Shown one piece after another: positions 35,552 to 44,198 of a stretch of 64,000 nucleotides of DNA. The stretch is taken from the NCBI RefSeq assembly GCF_029360665.1, contig NZ_JARDUB010000001.1, positions 434,001-498,000 on the forward strand, in the 5' to 3' direction. The position numbers were made by a program, and so were the translations under genes. The notes below the pieces were generated by a model. It had not been told where the DNA came from. It worked only from the letters and a program-made list of their open reading frames with translations, and ran no database searches. Position 1 is the stretch's first letter. Every line of letters starts with the position of its first letter. Origin of the DNA: Eudoraea chungangensis. Its GTDB lineage: Bacteria > Bacteroidota > Bacteroidia > Flavobacteriales > Flavobacteriaceae.

Positions 35552-37375
35552 TTAATTGGGCTCCGTGTAAATTATTTCTAATTGAAGCTTCTGATTTTCT
35601 TCCGCCCCAGAAACATTACTTCCAATTAACACGGTACTTAAGGGAGTAATTGTGGCGTTTACAGGAAGGTCTTGTTCTTTATTTTCTAAAACAGCATTCT
35701 TAGTTTGAATAAAAGACAAATCTGCTGAAACAGTAAGACCCAAAGTAGCATTTGTAGAATCTCTTATAATAATGTCGTTAATGTAGTCCGTTATTTTAAG
35801 CTTATACTGAACCCCTTTATCCCCTTCCTTCTCCAAAGATCCCCCGTAGTTCAGATTTATTCTTGTAGGAATATCCGCAGCACTAACCACATTTAAATCG
35901 TAAAGTGGCGTATTTGTTTCTGTGTTATACAGATAAAGAAAAGGAGGTTCGTCTGTAACACCTGTTCTATCTAAAGTTTCCCTGTCTACATAGAATATAA
36001 GGTTTGCTTCATTTACAATCCAATTATTCTCCTTTATCTGATTGATTATAGATTCCCCGTTATTTGTTTCAAATAGCGCTATTTCTGCAAAGGTTCCGGA
36101 ACCTCCTTTTAAGAATATTCTACTAGCATTTTGATCTGTGTCTAGTTGATCCAAAACCTCAGGAGGATAATTCTCATTTACAAAAGTGTTTACGGCATTT
36201 CCATCAAAAGTACCGAAGGCAGAGGTTGCCGTAATAAAAGTTAAGCCGTAATCCGCTTCTTCCTTTACAATTTCGCCATTCTCTATCTTATCGTAGTCAT
36301 AGTTGATATTTATCCGGGCCGAAGACATATCAAGCAGCAATAGAATATCCGAAGAAATAGGATTAACAGTCAAATAAAGTCCTCGTAAAAATTCTCGAAA
36401 ATTTGCCTGACTCAGGAGCTCTACACTTCCTTCTTTATCTAAAATATTCTCTTGAAAAAAATCGGAATCTAAAACCACACGTATCCCTGGTTGAATTCTA
36501 TCTGGTTCTCCTTCAGATTCATCCGCTTCTGTATCTGGATCGTCTTCTGCCGGAATCAATATCTCTTCATCACTAATTAATACCTCCCCGTCAAATAAGA
36601 CGTCCGATACAAATTCTGGTGAAAATACTTGAGAAGAATAATACTCCTGTGATTCTAAAAATCCAGCATCAGGGTCAAGGTCGCGTAAGAAGAAGGTTGA
36701 ACGTTCGACTTTTAAGTTAAAGGGCACGTCACGATCTCCATAAATACTATCCAAATCTACACGTCGTGGAAACCTGTTTACTATTGTCTCCGGATCATCA
36801 ATATCATTTATACCGTCGTTATCCGTATCTTCATTTAAGGGATCTAGTCCAAGGGCTCTCTCATCGCTATCACTTAGCCCATCTCCGTCACTATCACTTG
36901 TAGGATCATTGGGATCTACATCAAACTCATCGGGAACACCATCTAAATCAGCATCGCCATTAGGGTTTTGAAGATATGGAATATATAGGATTACTTCGTT
37001 TACCGTTTCATTCTCATCGAGGGTATTAGGATTGCCATCACTAGCCGAGTTATCTTCTTGTCTTTGGGAGTAAAGGCCAAAAGTTGGATTCCCCGCTCCA
37101 TTTAATAGGCCTACTTGAGAATTAATTGCCGCCGTTGTTTTACCATACAAAGGATCATTATACACCCCTACTTGATAAATGGGTAATTTGTTAGTCTCGT
37201 TGGCAACTACGTTCTTATTAAATGCAAAAACATCAAAGAATTCCCTTCCTGTAATAAATGGATCATCCCCTATTACTCCACGTCCTAGGGTAGTGATTTC
37301 TTCATCACAAGAAACATTAAATAACAAAAGGATACTAATAAGGGCGAGAAACTCCCTTTTAAAGCAAATTCTCAT
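35552..37375 (-). CDS. DUF4270 lipoprotein with thrombospondin type-3-like calcium repeats
   Basis: A 607-residue lipoprotein (signal ALISILLLFNVSC, Cys23). The body matches DUF4270, a Bacteroidota envelope family of unknown function. An Asp-rich insert at about 140-197 has three D-x-D-x-D-G-type motifs (DADLDGVPDEFD, DSDGDGLSDSDE and DTDNDGINDIDD), the calcium-binding thrombospondin type-3 pattern. It starts 5 bp after the half-length glycogen synthase gene, so the two are almost certainly cotranscribed. Probably outer-membrane anchored; a surface or adhesion role is inference from the repeats. Confidence 0.86.
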   Translation of the reverse strand: MRICFKREFLALISILLLFNVSCDEEITTLGRGVIGDDPFITGREFFDVFAFNKNVVANETNKLPIYQVGVYNDPLYGKTTAAINSQVGLLNGAGNPTFGLYSQRQEDNSASDGNPNTLDENETVNEVILYIPYLQNPNGDADLDGVPDEFDVDPNDPTSDSDGDGLSDSDERALGLDPLNEDTDNDGINDIDDPETIVNRFPRRVDLDSIYGDRDVPFNLKVERSTFFLRDLDPDAGFLESQEYYSSQVFSPEFVSDVLFDGEVLISDEEILIPAEDDPDTEADESEGEPDRIQPGIRVVLDSDFFQENILDKEGSVELLSQANFREFLRGLYLTVNPISSDILLLLDMSSARININYDYDKIENGEIVKEEADYGLTFITATSAFGTFDGNAVNTFVNENYPPEVLDQLDTDQNASRIFLKGGSGTFAEIALFETNNGESIINQIKENNWIVNEANLIFYVDRETLDRTGVTDEPPFLYLYNTETNTPLYDLNVVSAADIPTRINLNYGGSLEKEGDKGVQYKLKITDYINDIIIRDSTNATLGLTVSADLSFIQTKNAVLENKEQDLPVNATITPLSTVLIGSNVSGAEENQKLQLEIIYTEPN

Positions 37376-37380
37376 TGGGA

Positions 37381-38190
37381 TTATTTTAAAACTTCAGTGC
37401 TGTAAAAGTTGGCATATGCTTCTTCAAATTCCTGCAAAGAAACATAAGGCAAGAGAGGTTTTTCTAGGTTGGCAATATAACTGCTCAAGTCTTCTGTAAC
37501 ATCTTCGGCGGCTAAAATAATGGCATCCGAAAAATCTACAGCTACTTTTAACAAATTATTATAGTTAGGGTCTTCCAGATGCTTTACATTTTCTTCTGAA
37601 ATACCATCAAATATTACTTTCTTTTTTAAGCTAGTATCAAGCTGTCCTTCAAAGCCTTTTGAATAAACGGAAGTGACAATTTTACTATCCGCGAATAATG
37701 GCTCATCCGCATAGTAACTCTTTAAATATAAAGGAACCAGAGAGGCCATCCACCCGTGAACATGAATTATATCCGGAGACCAGTTTAGTTTCTTTACCGT
37801 TTCCACTACGCCCTTGGCAAAAAATATCGCTCTCTCGTCGTTATCTGGAAACATTACGCCATTTTCATCCGTAAATGTCGCCTTACGTTTAAAATATTCC
37901 TCGTTGTCAATAAAATAAACCTGAATACGCTCTCTAGGAATAGATGCGACCTTAATAATTAATGGCATATCCATGTCATTAATTACTAGGTTCATCCCTG
38001 ACAGTCTTATCACCTCATGTAATTGATGTCTTCGTTCATTTATGTTCCCATATCTTGGCATAAATATCCTAATCTGGCCTTTATTACTATTGACCATCCT
38101 AGGTGTTTCATACGACATTAAGGAGACTTCATTCTCTGGTAAGTAGGGTACTAATTCAGAAGATACAAACAATATCTTTTTCCCATTCAT
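37381..38190 (-). CDS. Glycogen/starch synthase N-terminal (GT5) domain protein, half length
   Basis: A 269-residue protein from the start MNGKKILFVSSEL (a longer frame from 38229 adds 13 residues). It has the GT5 N-terminal Rossmann fold (DIIHVHGWMASLVPLYLKSYY; DERAIFFAKGVVE; VTSVYSKGFEG), but true GlgA has about 470 residues: the whole C-terminal GT-B lobe is missing. The usual KTGGLGDV ADP-glucose loop is replaced by PENEVSLMSYETPRM. So it is probably not a glycogen synthase in the enzymatic sense. It is cotranscribed with DUF4270 and divergent from panC, a context I recall in other flavobacteria. Confidence 0.85.
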   Translation of the reverse strand: MNGKKILFVSSELVPYLPENEVSLMSYETPRMVNSNKGQIRIFMPRYGNINERRHQLHEVIRLSGMNLVINDMDMPLIIKVASIPRERIQVYFIDNEEYFKRKATFTDENGVMFPDNDERAIFFAKGVVETVKKLNWSPDIIHVHGWMASLVPLYLKSYYADEPLFADSKIVTSVYSKGFEGQLDTSLKKKVIFDGISEENVKHLEDPNYNNLLKVAVDFSDAIILAAEDVTEDLSSYIANLEKPLLPYVSLQEFEEAYANFYSTEVLK

Positions 38191-38226
38191 AAAAACTGTA
38201 TTTTGTTTATCGGCAAAACGTAGCTG

Positions 38227-38234
38227 CAAAATTA
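38227..38234 (-). promoter_or_regulatory. Putative -7 element of the GT5-DUF4270 operon
   Basis: The minus strand reads TAATTTTG, an exact TAnnTTTG, 36 bp before the start at 38190. The nearness to the ATG at 38229 supports the internal start. Confidence 0.5.
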
Positions 38235-38265
38235 CAAAAATTCTAAAGAATAGCCGTAATTATAG

Positions 38266-38273
38266 TAAGTTTG
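38266..38273 (+). promoter_or_regulatory. Putative -7 element of panC-panD
   Basis: TAAGTTTG is an exact TAnnTTTG, 19 bp before the panC ATG and 31 bp from the divergent element of the GT5 gene. No TTG at the expected place. Confidence 0.5.
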
Positions 38274-38292
38274 CCTGCTTTAAATTAAAATC

Positions 38293-39141
38293 ATGGTATT
38301 ATTCCATAACAAATCGGAACTTCAAATACACTTAAAAAACAAGTGCAGAGATGCAGGGAAAATTGCATTAGTTCCCACTATGGGGGCACTACACAAAGGT
38401 CATCTCTCCTTAGTAACAAAGGGAATTCAAGAAAATAGAACGGTGGTAGTAAGTATATTTATCAATCCTACGCAATTTGATAAAAGAGAAGATTTAGAAA
38501 AATATCCCAGTACCTTAAAGAAAGACTTGGAGCTGTTGGCTACGGTTTCCGAGAAACTAATTGTTTTTGCTCCATCAGTATCAGAAATGTATCCTGACGA
38601 AGTTTCAACAAAATCATACAATTTTGATGGTCTTGAAGATCTGATGGAAGGAAGTTTTAGAAAAAATCATTTTAATGGAGTAGCTACGGTTGTAGAAAAA
38701 TTGTTCAGAATTATTGAACCAGACAGAGCCTATTTTGGAGAGAAAGACTTTCAGCAATTGGCAATTATTAAAAAATTGGTAAAAGGTGTCAATTTATCCG
38801 TTGAAGTCATTGGCTGTCCAATTGTCAGAGAAGGAAATGGTCTTGCCATGAGTTCCAGGAATAATAGGCTTTCCAAGGAGAATAGGGCCATAGCCGGATT
38901 TATATATTCAACACTTGAGACTGCCAAAAATCTCTTTGGCACGAAAAGTGCCTTATACATAACAGATTGGGTTAAAAAAGAGTTTTTGAAGCACTCTGAA
39001 TTTAGCTTGGAATACTTTGAAATTGCAGATGAAGTAAATTTACGCCCAATTAAAAAGAGACAGGATAAAATAAAGTACAGGGCATTTATCGCTGTTTATC
39101 TCCAAGAAGTAAGACTAATTGACAACATGCCCGTGAATTAA
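38293..39141 (+). CDS. panC: Pantothenate synthetase
   Basis: Joins pantoate and beta-alanine with ATP in the cytoplasm. The 282-residue protein shows the cytidylyltransferase-like HIGH motif (MGALHKGHLSLV), SIFINPTQFDKREDLEKYP (split), GVATVVEKLF, YFGEKDFQQL with the KMSKS-like loop later as MSSRNNRL. panD, which supplies beta-alanine, follows after 13 bp, giving a functional pair. Confidence 0.98.
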   Translation: MVLFHNKSELQIHLKNKCRDAGKIALVPTMGALHKGHLSLVTKGIQENRTVVVSIFINPTQFDKREDLEKYPSTLKKDLELLATVSEKLIVFAPSVSEMYPDEVSTKSYNFDGLEDLMEGSFRKNHFNGVATVVEKLFRIIEPDRAYFGEKDFQQLAIIKKLVKGVNLSVEVIGCPIVREGNGLAMSSRNNRLSKENRAIAGFIYSTLETAKNLFGTKSALYITDWVKKEFLKHSEFSLEYFEIADEVNLRPIKKRQDKIKYRAFIAVYLQEVRLIDNMPVN

Positions 39142-39154
39142 TTAAATTTGCCAG

Positions 39155-39505
39155 ATGCAGATAGAAGTTGTAAAATCGAAAATACATAGGGTAAAAGTTA
39201 CCGGTGCGGACCTTAATTATATAGGAAGTATTACCATAGATGAAGATCTTATGGATGCCGCCAATATTATTCAAGGGGAAAAGGTTCAAATCGTCAACAA
39301 TAACAATGGCGAACGATTAGAGACCTATGTTATTCCAGGTCCGCGAGGTTCTGGAGAATTAACGCTTAATGGAGCAGCCGCCAGAAAAGTGGCAGTTGGT
39401 GACATTTTGATACTTATAACATATGCCAGAATGGATATTGAAGAAGCCAAAGTTTTTAATCCGGCCCTGGTATTCCCAGATGAGCAAACTAACTTATTAA
39501 AATAG
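39155..39505 (+). CDS. panD: Aspartate 1-decarboxylase precursor
   Basis: Makes beta-alanine from L-aspartate for pantothenate. The 116-residue proenzyme has the self-cleavage site Gly-Ser in [12 protein letters not shown], where Ser becomes the pyruvoyl group, plus the conserved [12 protein letters not shown] start, [24 protein letters not shown] and DILILITYA. It lies directly after panC. Confidence 0.98.
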   Translation: MQIEVVKSKIHRVKVTGADLNYIGSITIDEDLMDAANIIQGEKVQIVNNNNGERLETYVIPGPRGSGELTLNGAAARKVAVGDILILITYARMDIEEAKVFNPALVFPDEQTNLLK

Positions 39506-39507
39506 AT

Positions 39508-40473
39508 TTGAATCTAAATTTTCGCAAACTATTAAAAACACTAATTCCAATTGGTTTGGGAGTTTTTTTAGTTTGGTATTCCTATTACAATACCTCTCCA
39601 GAAGACAGAAAGCAAATACTTACATATATCACCGAGGTAGATCTGCTTTGGGTAGGCATTTCAATATTAATAGGTATTTTTAGTCATATTTCAAGAGCCA
39701 TTCGATGGAATTACCTGCTTGAACCTTTAGGTTACTCCCCTAAAATAAGCAACAATATCTTTATTATTCTAATGGCCTATTTTGCCAATCTTGGGATTCC
39801 CAGGTCCGGGGAAATACTCCGGGCAACGGCTCTGAGCACTTATGAAAATGTTCCATTTCAAAAAGGGTTTGGCACCATTGTAACAGAAAGAGTTATTGAT
39901 TTAATAATGCTCCTTTTGATAATCTTCATCGCTCTAATCTCTCAAACGGATATCATTCTTAGCTTCCTTGAGCAAAAAGGATTTGGTTTAGGAACTACCA
40001 TAGTTTTTTTGATAATCGGTTTTCTGGGACTTTTCCTATCTATCATGGTGCTAAGGCAGTCTAATACTAAACTTGCCTTAAAAATGAAAGGGTTTCTCAA
40101 AGGCCTGCTAGATGGAATTCTGAGTATTTTTAAGATGAAGCATAAAATTGCGTTTATTCTGCATACCCTTTTTATTTGGCTAGCCTACGTACTTATGTTT
40201 TGGGTTGTTAAGTATACCGTGCCGGAAACAATTGAACTGAGCTTTGGTGAGATTCTGGTAGCTTTCGTAGCGGGAGCTTTTGCCATGTCGACAACAAATG
40301 GTGGAATTGGACTGTATCCAATCGCCGTAAGTAAGTCTTTATCTATTTATGGCATAAGTGCAGCTGCGGGAAATGCCTTCGGTTGGATTATGTGGATAGC
40401 TCAGACTATTATGGTAGTAGTTTTTGGTGCAATATCTTTCCTATTGTTGCCGTTATTGAACAGGAATAAGTAG
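39508..40473 (+). CDS. Lysylphosphatidylglycerol synthase TM-region (UPF0104) family membrane protein
   Basis: A 321-residue membrane protein with about eight helices, matching the flippase-like TM region of LPG synthases (AglD/MprF type) without the aminoacyl transferase domain. Visible stretches: HISRAIRWNYLLEPLGY, NLGIPRSGEILRATAL, TIVTERVIDLIMLLL and STTNGGIGLYPIAVSKSL. The start is TTG at 39508, 2 bp after panD; that TTG is part of TAGATTTG, an exact promoter core. Probably a lipid-flipping or lipid-precursor role; substrate unknown. Transcribed with panC-panD or from the internal core. Confidence 0.85.
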   Translation: MNLNFRKLLKTLIPIGLGVFLVWYSYYNTSPEDRKQILTYITEVDLLWVGISILIGIFSHISRAIRWNYLLEPLGYSPKISNNIFIILMAYFANLGIPRSGEILRATALSTYENVPFQKGFGTIVTERVIDLIMLLLIIFIALISQTDIILSFLEQKGFGLGTTIVFLIIGFLGLFLSIMVLRQSNTKLALKMKGFLKGLLDGILSIFKMKHKIAFILHTLFIWLAYVLMFWVVKYTVPETIELSFGEILVAFVAGAFAMSTTNGGIGLYPIAVSKSLSIYGISAAAGNAFGWIMWIAQTIMVVVFGAISFLLLPLLNRNK

Positions 40474-40499
40474 TTGTATCTATTTCCTAATCTTTAACT

Positions 40500-41645
40500 A
40501 TGAAGCGTTTTTCAATTCTATTATTTTGTCTTTTTTGTATCCTTGGCGTAAACGGGCAAATTACTCAGGAAATTTTTGAATCTTTTAAATTACAAGAGAG
40601 AAGAGATGTAAAATATTATATCCCGGAGGATTATAATCCTGATAAAAAATACCCTCTTGTTGTTGTCTTGGATGCTGAATATTTGTTTGATCAGGTAGTA
40701 GCTACTTCAAAGTTTTATAGCGAATTTCAAGGGACACCAGAAACCATAATAGTAGGAGTTTACCAGGGCAAAAATGATTTGAGATGGGAAGATTGTGCCT
40801 TCGAAGAAAACTCAGGTCTTCCGTCAGAAAAGGGGAAAGCCTTTTATGAATTCTTGGGCATGGAACTTATGCCATATCTTAAAACAACTTACAATACAGC
40901 CCCCTTTAATATTTTTATCGGTTATGATATAACGGCTAATTTTGGGAATTACTTTTTGTTTAAGGAAAAATCCTTATTTCATGCTTTTATAAGTATTTCG
41001 CCCTATCTGGCAACAGATATGGAAACTAGAGTGCCAGCCAGACTAAACGATATCGATCAACAACTTTTCTATCATCTGATTGTAGGAGGTGATAAGGACG
41101 ATAGCCGAGAAGAAATTCTGGCAATGAATAAAAACATAAAATCCCTAGACAAAAAAGGTTTAACCTATCATTTTGACGAATTCCCGTCTGCCAATGATGT
41201 TTCCGTTGCAACCTATGGCATTGGCAAATCATGGGGAAATATGTTTGGGATATTTCAACCTATAAGCCCTAAAGAATACAAAGAGAAAATACTCACTTCC
41301 GATGAACCCGCTTTTAAATATTTAGAAGACAAGTACAACGCTATAGAAGATCTCTTTGGATTTCGAAAGGAGGTAGAATTAAATGACATCATGGCCATAT
41401 ACGCTGCCTGTAGAAAAAAAGATGATTATGAATCTTTAAAACCTCTTTCTGATCTTTGTAAAGAAGAATACCCTGAGACTATGCTTGGGTTTTACTTTGA
41501 AGGAGAGTATTATGAAGAATTAGGAGAAGGTAAGAAAGCATTGCGCACCTTTGAAAAGGCATTTGGCATGAAGGAGATAGACTTTCTAACGAAAGAAATG
41601 GCCTTGGAAAAAATGGATGCCCTTAAGGCCGACTTTGGATTCTAA
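40500..41645 (+). CDS. Exported alpha/beta hydrolase-fold protein with lost catalytic triad (esterase D-like)
   Basis: A 381-residue protein with a signal peptide (MKRFSILLFCLFCILGVNGQ). Residues about 30-245 match the enterochelin esterase/esterase D fold (YIPEDYNPDKKYPLVVVLDAEYLFD split, AFISISPYLATDM). The nucleophile elbow reads IFIGYDITANFG, with Asp143 where GxSxxG has Ser; the triad His position reads SANDVSVA, with Asp233. So Ser and His both appear lost. The C-terminal part (about 260-381) looks like TPR-like helices. Likely a binding or scaffold protein of the envelope. It lies 26 bp after the LPG-TM gene. Confidence 0.86.
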   Translation: MKRFSILLFCLFCILGVNGQITQEIFESFKLQERRDVKYYIPEDYNPDKKYPLVVVLDAEYLFDQVVATSKFYSEFQGTPETIIVGVYQGKNDLRWEDCAFEENSGLPSEKGKAFYEFLGMELMPYLKTTYNTAPFNIFIGYDITANFGNYFLFKEKSLFHAFISISPYLATDMETRVPARLNDIDQQLFYHLIVGGDKDDSREEILAMNKNIKSLDKKGLTYHFDEFPSANDVSVATYGIGKSWGNMFGIFQPISPKEYKEKILTSDEPAFKYLEDKYNAIEDLFGFRKEVELNDIMAIYAACRKKDDYESLKPLSDLCKEEYPETMLGFYFEGEYYEELGEGKKALRTFEKAFGMKEIDFLTKEMALEKMDALKADFGF

Positions 41646-41687
41646 AAACCAAAGAAATTATTTCTGCGGTATTATCCGGGCAAATTT

Positions 41688-41717
41688 TTGTTTTTACACT
41701 CCTGCACAATATCTTTA
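41688..41717 (+). promoter_or_regulatory. Promoter of radA (one mismatch)
   Basis: TTG at 41688-41690, 19 bp, then TATCTTTA at 41710-41717: consensus spacing, with A in place of the final G. It lies 22 bp before the radA start and after the end of the alpha/beta hydrolase gene. Confidence 0.58.
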
Positions 41718-41739
41718 GCCACTTCCAACTTCTAGTGGC

Positions 41740-43098
41740 ATGGCTAAATCAAAAACTACTTTTTTTTGTCAAAATTGCGGAACACAATACGCTAAGTGGG
41801 TGGGGCAATGTAGTGCATGCAAAGAATGGAATACGGTAGTTGAAGAAGTAATTCAAAAAGATGAGAAAGCGGCATGGAAGATAGAATCTGCATCCTCAAC
41901 TCAAATTGCCAAGCCTGTTCTTCTTAGTGATATTAGTACCTCAAAAGAGTATCGTTTAAACATTGGCAATATTGAATTTAATAGGGTGCTTGGAGGAGGA
42001 TTGGTTCCTGGCTCTGTAATCCTTTTGGGTGGGGAACCTGGTATTGGCAAAAGTACTTTAGTACTCCAAATTGCGCTTCACCTCAATTTACGGACTCTGT
42101 ATGTTTCTGGGGAAGAAAGTGAAAAGCAAATTAAAATGCGGGCCGAGCGTATTTTTCCAAATAACAAGACATGCTATATTCTTACAGAAACTAAGACGCA
42201 AAACATCTTTAAACAAATTAAGGAAATAGCACCCGATTTTTTGGTAATTGATTCCATACAGACGCTTCATTCGGATTATATAGAATCCTCTGCAGGTAGT
42301 ATTTCACAAATACGAGAATGTACTGCAGAATTAATTCAGTTTGCCAAAGCAACAAATACCCCAATACTCCTAATAGGACATATTACCAAAGAAGGAAATA
42401 TTGCAGGCCCAAAAATTTTGGAGCATATGGTAGATACGGTACTGCAATTTGAAGGAGACAGAAACTACGTTTATAGAATCCTAAGGTCTTTAAAAAATAG
42501 ATTTGGATCTACCTCTGAGCTAGGAATATTTGAAATGCAGGGTGATGGTCTTAGAGAAGTGAATAACCCGTCAGAGCTACTTTTGTCTAAGAACGACACA
42601 AGTTTAAGTGGAACAGCTGTAGCTTCAACTCTTGAAGGAATGAGACCTCTAATGATTGAAATACAGGCTCTTGTTAGTACGGCGGTCTATGGCACCCCCC
42701 AGAGATCAACTACCGGATATCATGCCAAAAGACTCAATATGCTACTTGCTGTTCTCGAGAAAAGGGCCGGCTTTAAGTTAGCCGCGAAAGATGTTTTCCT
42801 AAATATTACCGGCGGAATCTCCGTAGATGATCCTGCCATAGATTTGGCCGTAATAGCAGCCATATTATCTAGTAATGCGGATATTTCAATAGAAAAAGAT
42901 ATATGCTTTGCTGCTGAAATAGGCCTTGCCGGTGAATTGCGACCTGTACAAAGAGTTGAACAAAGAATTCTCGAAGCAGAAAAGTTGGGCTTCTCAGAAA
43001 TTTATATTTCAAAAAACAACAAGATATCCCTTAAAAATAGTAAGATCAAAGTTGTTCTTTTATCGAAAATCGAAGAAGTTATCGCCAAACTGTTTTAG
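41740..43098 (+). CDS. radA: DNA repair protein RadA (Sms)
   Basis: A branch-migration helicase of homologous recombination, 452 residues. An N-terminal zinc finger with C10, C13, C24 and C27 (FFCQNCGTQYAKWVGQCSAC) is followed by Walker A GGEPGIGKST at 97-106, Walker B FLVIDSIQTL, the RadA-specific RSLKNRFGS motif near 254, and a C-terminal Lon-like domain (NITGGISVDDPAIDLAVIAAIL). Normal length. Convergent with the aldo-keto reductase gene, 24 bp apart. Confidence 0.98.
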   Translation: MAKSKTTFFCQNCGTQYAKWVGQCSACKEWNTVVEEVIQKDEKAAWKIESASSTQIAKPVLLSDISTSKEYRLNIGNIEFNRVLGGGLVPGSVILLGGEPGIGKSTLVLQIALHLNLRTLYVSGEESEKQIKMRAERIFPNNKTCYILTETKTQNIFKQIKEIAPDFLVIDSIQTLHSDYIESSAGSISQIRECTAELIQFAKATNTPILLIGHITKEGNIAGPKILEHMVDTVLQFEGDRNYVYRILRSLKNRFGSTSELGIFEMQGDGLREVNNPSELLLSKNDTSLSGTAVASTLEGMRPLMIEIQALVSTAVYGTPQRSTTGYHAKRLNMLLAVLEKRAGFKLAAKDVFLNITGGISVDDPAIDLAVIAAILSSNADISIEKDICFAAEIGLAGELRPVQRVEQRILEAEKLGFSEIYISKNNKISLKNSKIKVVLLSKIEEVIAKLF

Positions 43099-43122
43099 TT
43101 TTTAGTAATCTAATTGTGTTCA

Positions 43123-44163
43123 CTATGGTGCAGGGTTTGGAAAAAGCTCATGTATTTTATTAATTTCTCCTAGAAGATCTTCCCCTAATTCTATTTGAAT
43201 ACTACCAATATTTTCTTTTAGCTGTTCCATGTTTGTTGCACCAATAATATTACTGCTTAAAAAAGGCCTAGAATTAACAAAAGCCAAGGCCATTTGAGTC
43301 AGTGACATTTGGTTTTCCTGGGCTAAGTCAAAATACATTTGCGTGGCTTTCTTTGCGTTTACACTGCTGTATCGTTTATAATTAGGAAAGAGTGTAATTC
43401 GACCATTTGCCGGTTTTAAACCTCCCAAATACTTTCCGCTTAAGACACCAAATCCTAATGGTGAATATGCCAATAAACCTATTTTTTCTCGTATTGCAAT
43501 TTCCGAAAGACCTACTTCAAAAAGTCGATTTAATAAGCTATATGGATTTTGAATAGTAATCATTCGGGGTAAACTCTTATGCACCTTACTTTCTTCTAAA
43601 AATCTCATGGTGCCCCAAGGCGTCTCATTAGATAATCCTACATGTCTTATTTTACCTTCTTCTACTAAATCTCTTAATGCTTCCAGTACCTGATGAATAT
43701 TGTCCTTCCAAAAATCAGAGAGGTCGTGTGTATACCCCCTTACTCCAAAAAAATTGGTAGAACGCTCGGGCCAGTGTAATTGGTACAAGTCAATATAGTC
43801 TGTTTGAAGTCTTTTCAAACTCCCTTCAACAGCTTCAATTAAAGATTCTTTTCTAAAACCAGTAGTTCTGATAAACTTGGCGAAATCTGCCTTTCCAGCT
43901 ATTTTAGAAGCGAGAACGATCTTTTCTCTATTTCCCGTTTTTTTAAACCATGACCCAATAATTTTTTCCGTGACAGCAAATCTATCTGGATGAGGAGGTA
44001 TTGGATACAATTCTGCCGTATCAAAAAAATTAACCCCTTGATCTAAAGCATAGTCCATTTGTAAATGACCCTCTTGCTCTGTATTTTGTCTACCCCAGGT
44101 CATAGTACCCAAGCATATTTTACTTACTTCTAACTCGGTATGCGGCAACTTTGAATATATCAT
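43123..44163 (-). CDS. Aldo/keto reductase, Tas-like
   Basis: A 346-residue NADP-dependent oxidoreductase of TIM-barrel fold. It aligns over its full length with E. coli Tas (also 346 residues): GTMTWGRQNTEQEGHLQMDYA (split), FFDTAELYPIPPHP with the catalytic Asp and Tyr, ASKI with the Lys region, DLYQLHWPER with the His, VTIQNPYSLLNR-like segment ITIQNPYSLLNR, and the end FPNPAP. Substrate not known; Tas was named for tyrosine auxotrophy suppression. Monocistronic or followed by none; upstream neighbour xth is 35 bp away on the same strand. Confidence 0.93.
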   Translation of the reverse strand: MIYSKLPHTELEVSKICLGTMTWGRQNTEQEGHLQMDYALDQGVNFFDTAELYPIPPHPDRFAVTEKIIGSWFKKTGNREKIVLASKIAGKADFAKFIRTTGFRKESLIEAVEGSLKRLQTDYIDLYQLHWPERSTNFFGVRGYTHDLSDFWKDNIHQVLEALRDLVEEGKIRHVGLSNETPWGTMRFLEESKVHKSLPRMITIQNPYSLLNRLFEVGLSEIAIREKIGLLAYSPLGFGVLSGKYLGGLKPANGRITLFPNYKRYSSVNAKKATQMYFDLAQENQMSLTQMALAFVNSRPFLSSNIIGATNMEQLKENIGSIQIELGEDLLGEINKIHELFPNPAP

Positions 44164-44198
44164 TTATATGCTCTATTTAATTTGCTTTTACATTTTTT

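Noticed and set aside
36830-36960. Possible DNA tandem repeat
   Set aside because: The Asp-rich calcium-type repeats cause protein-level similarity; the bases themselves are not a clean tandem array.
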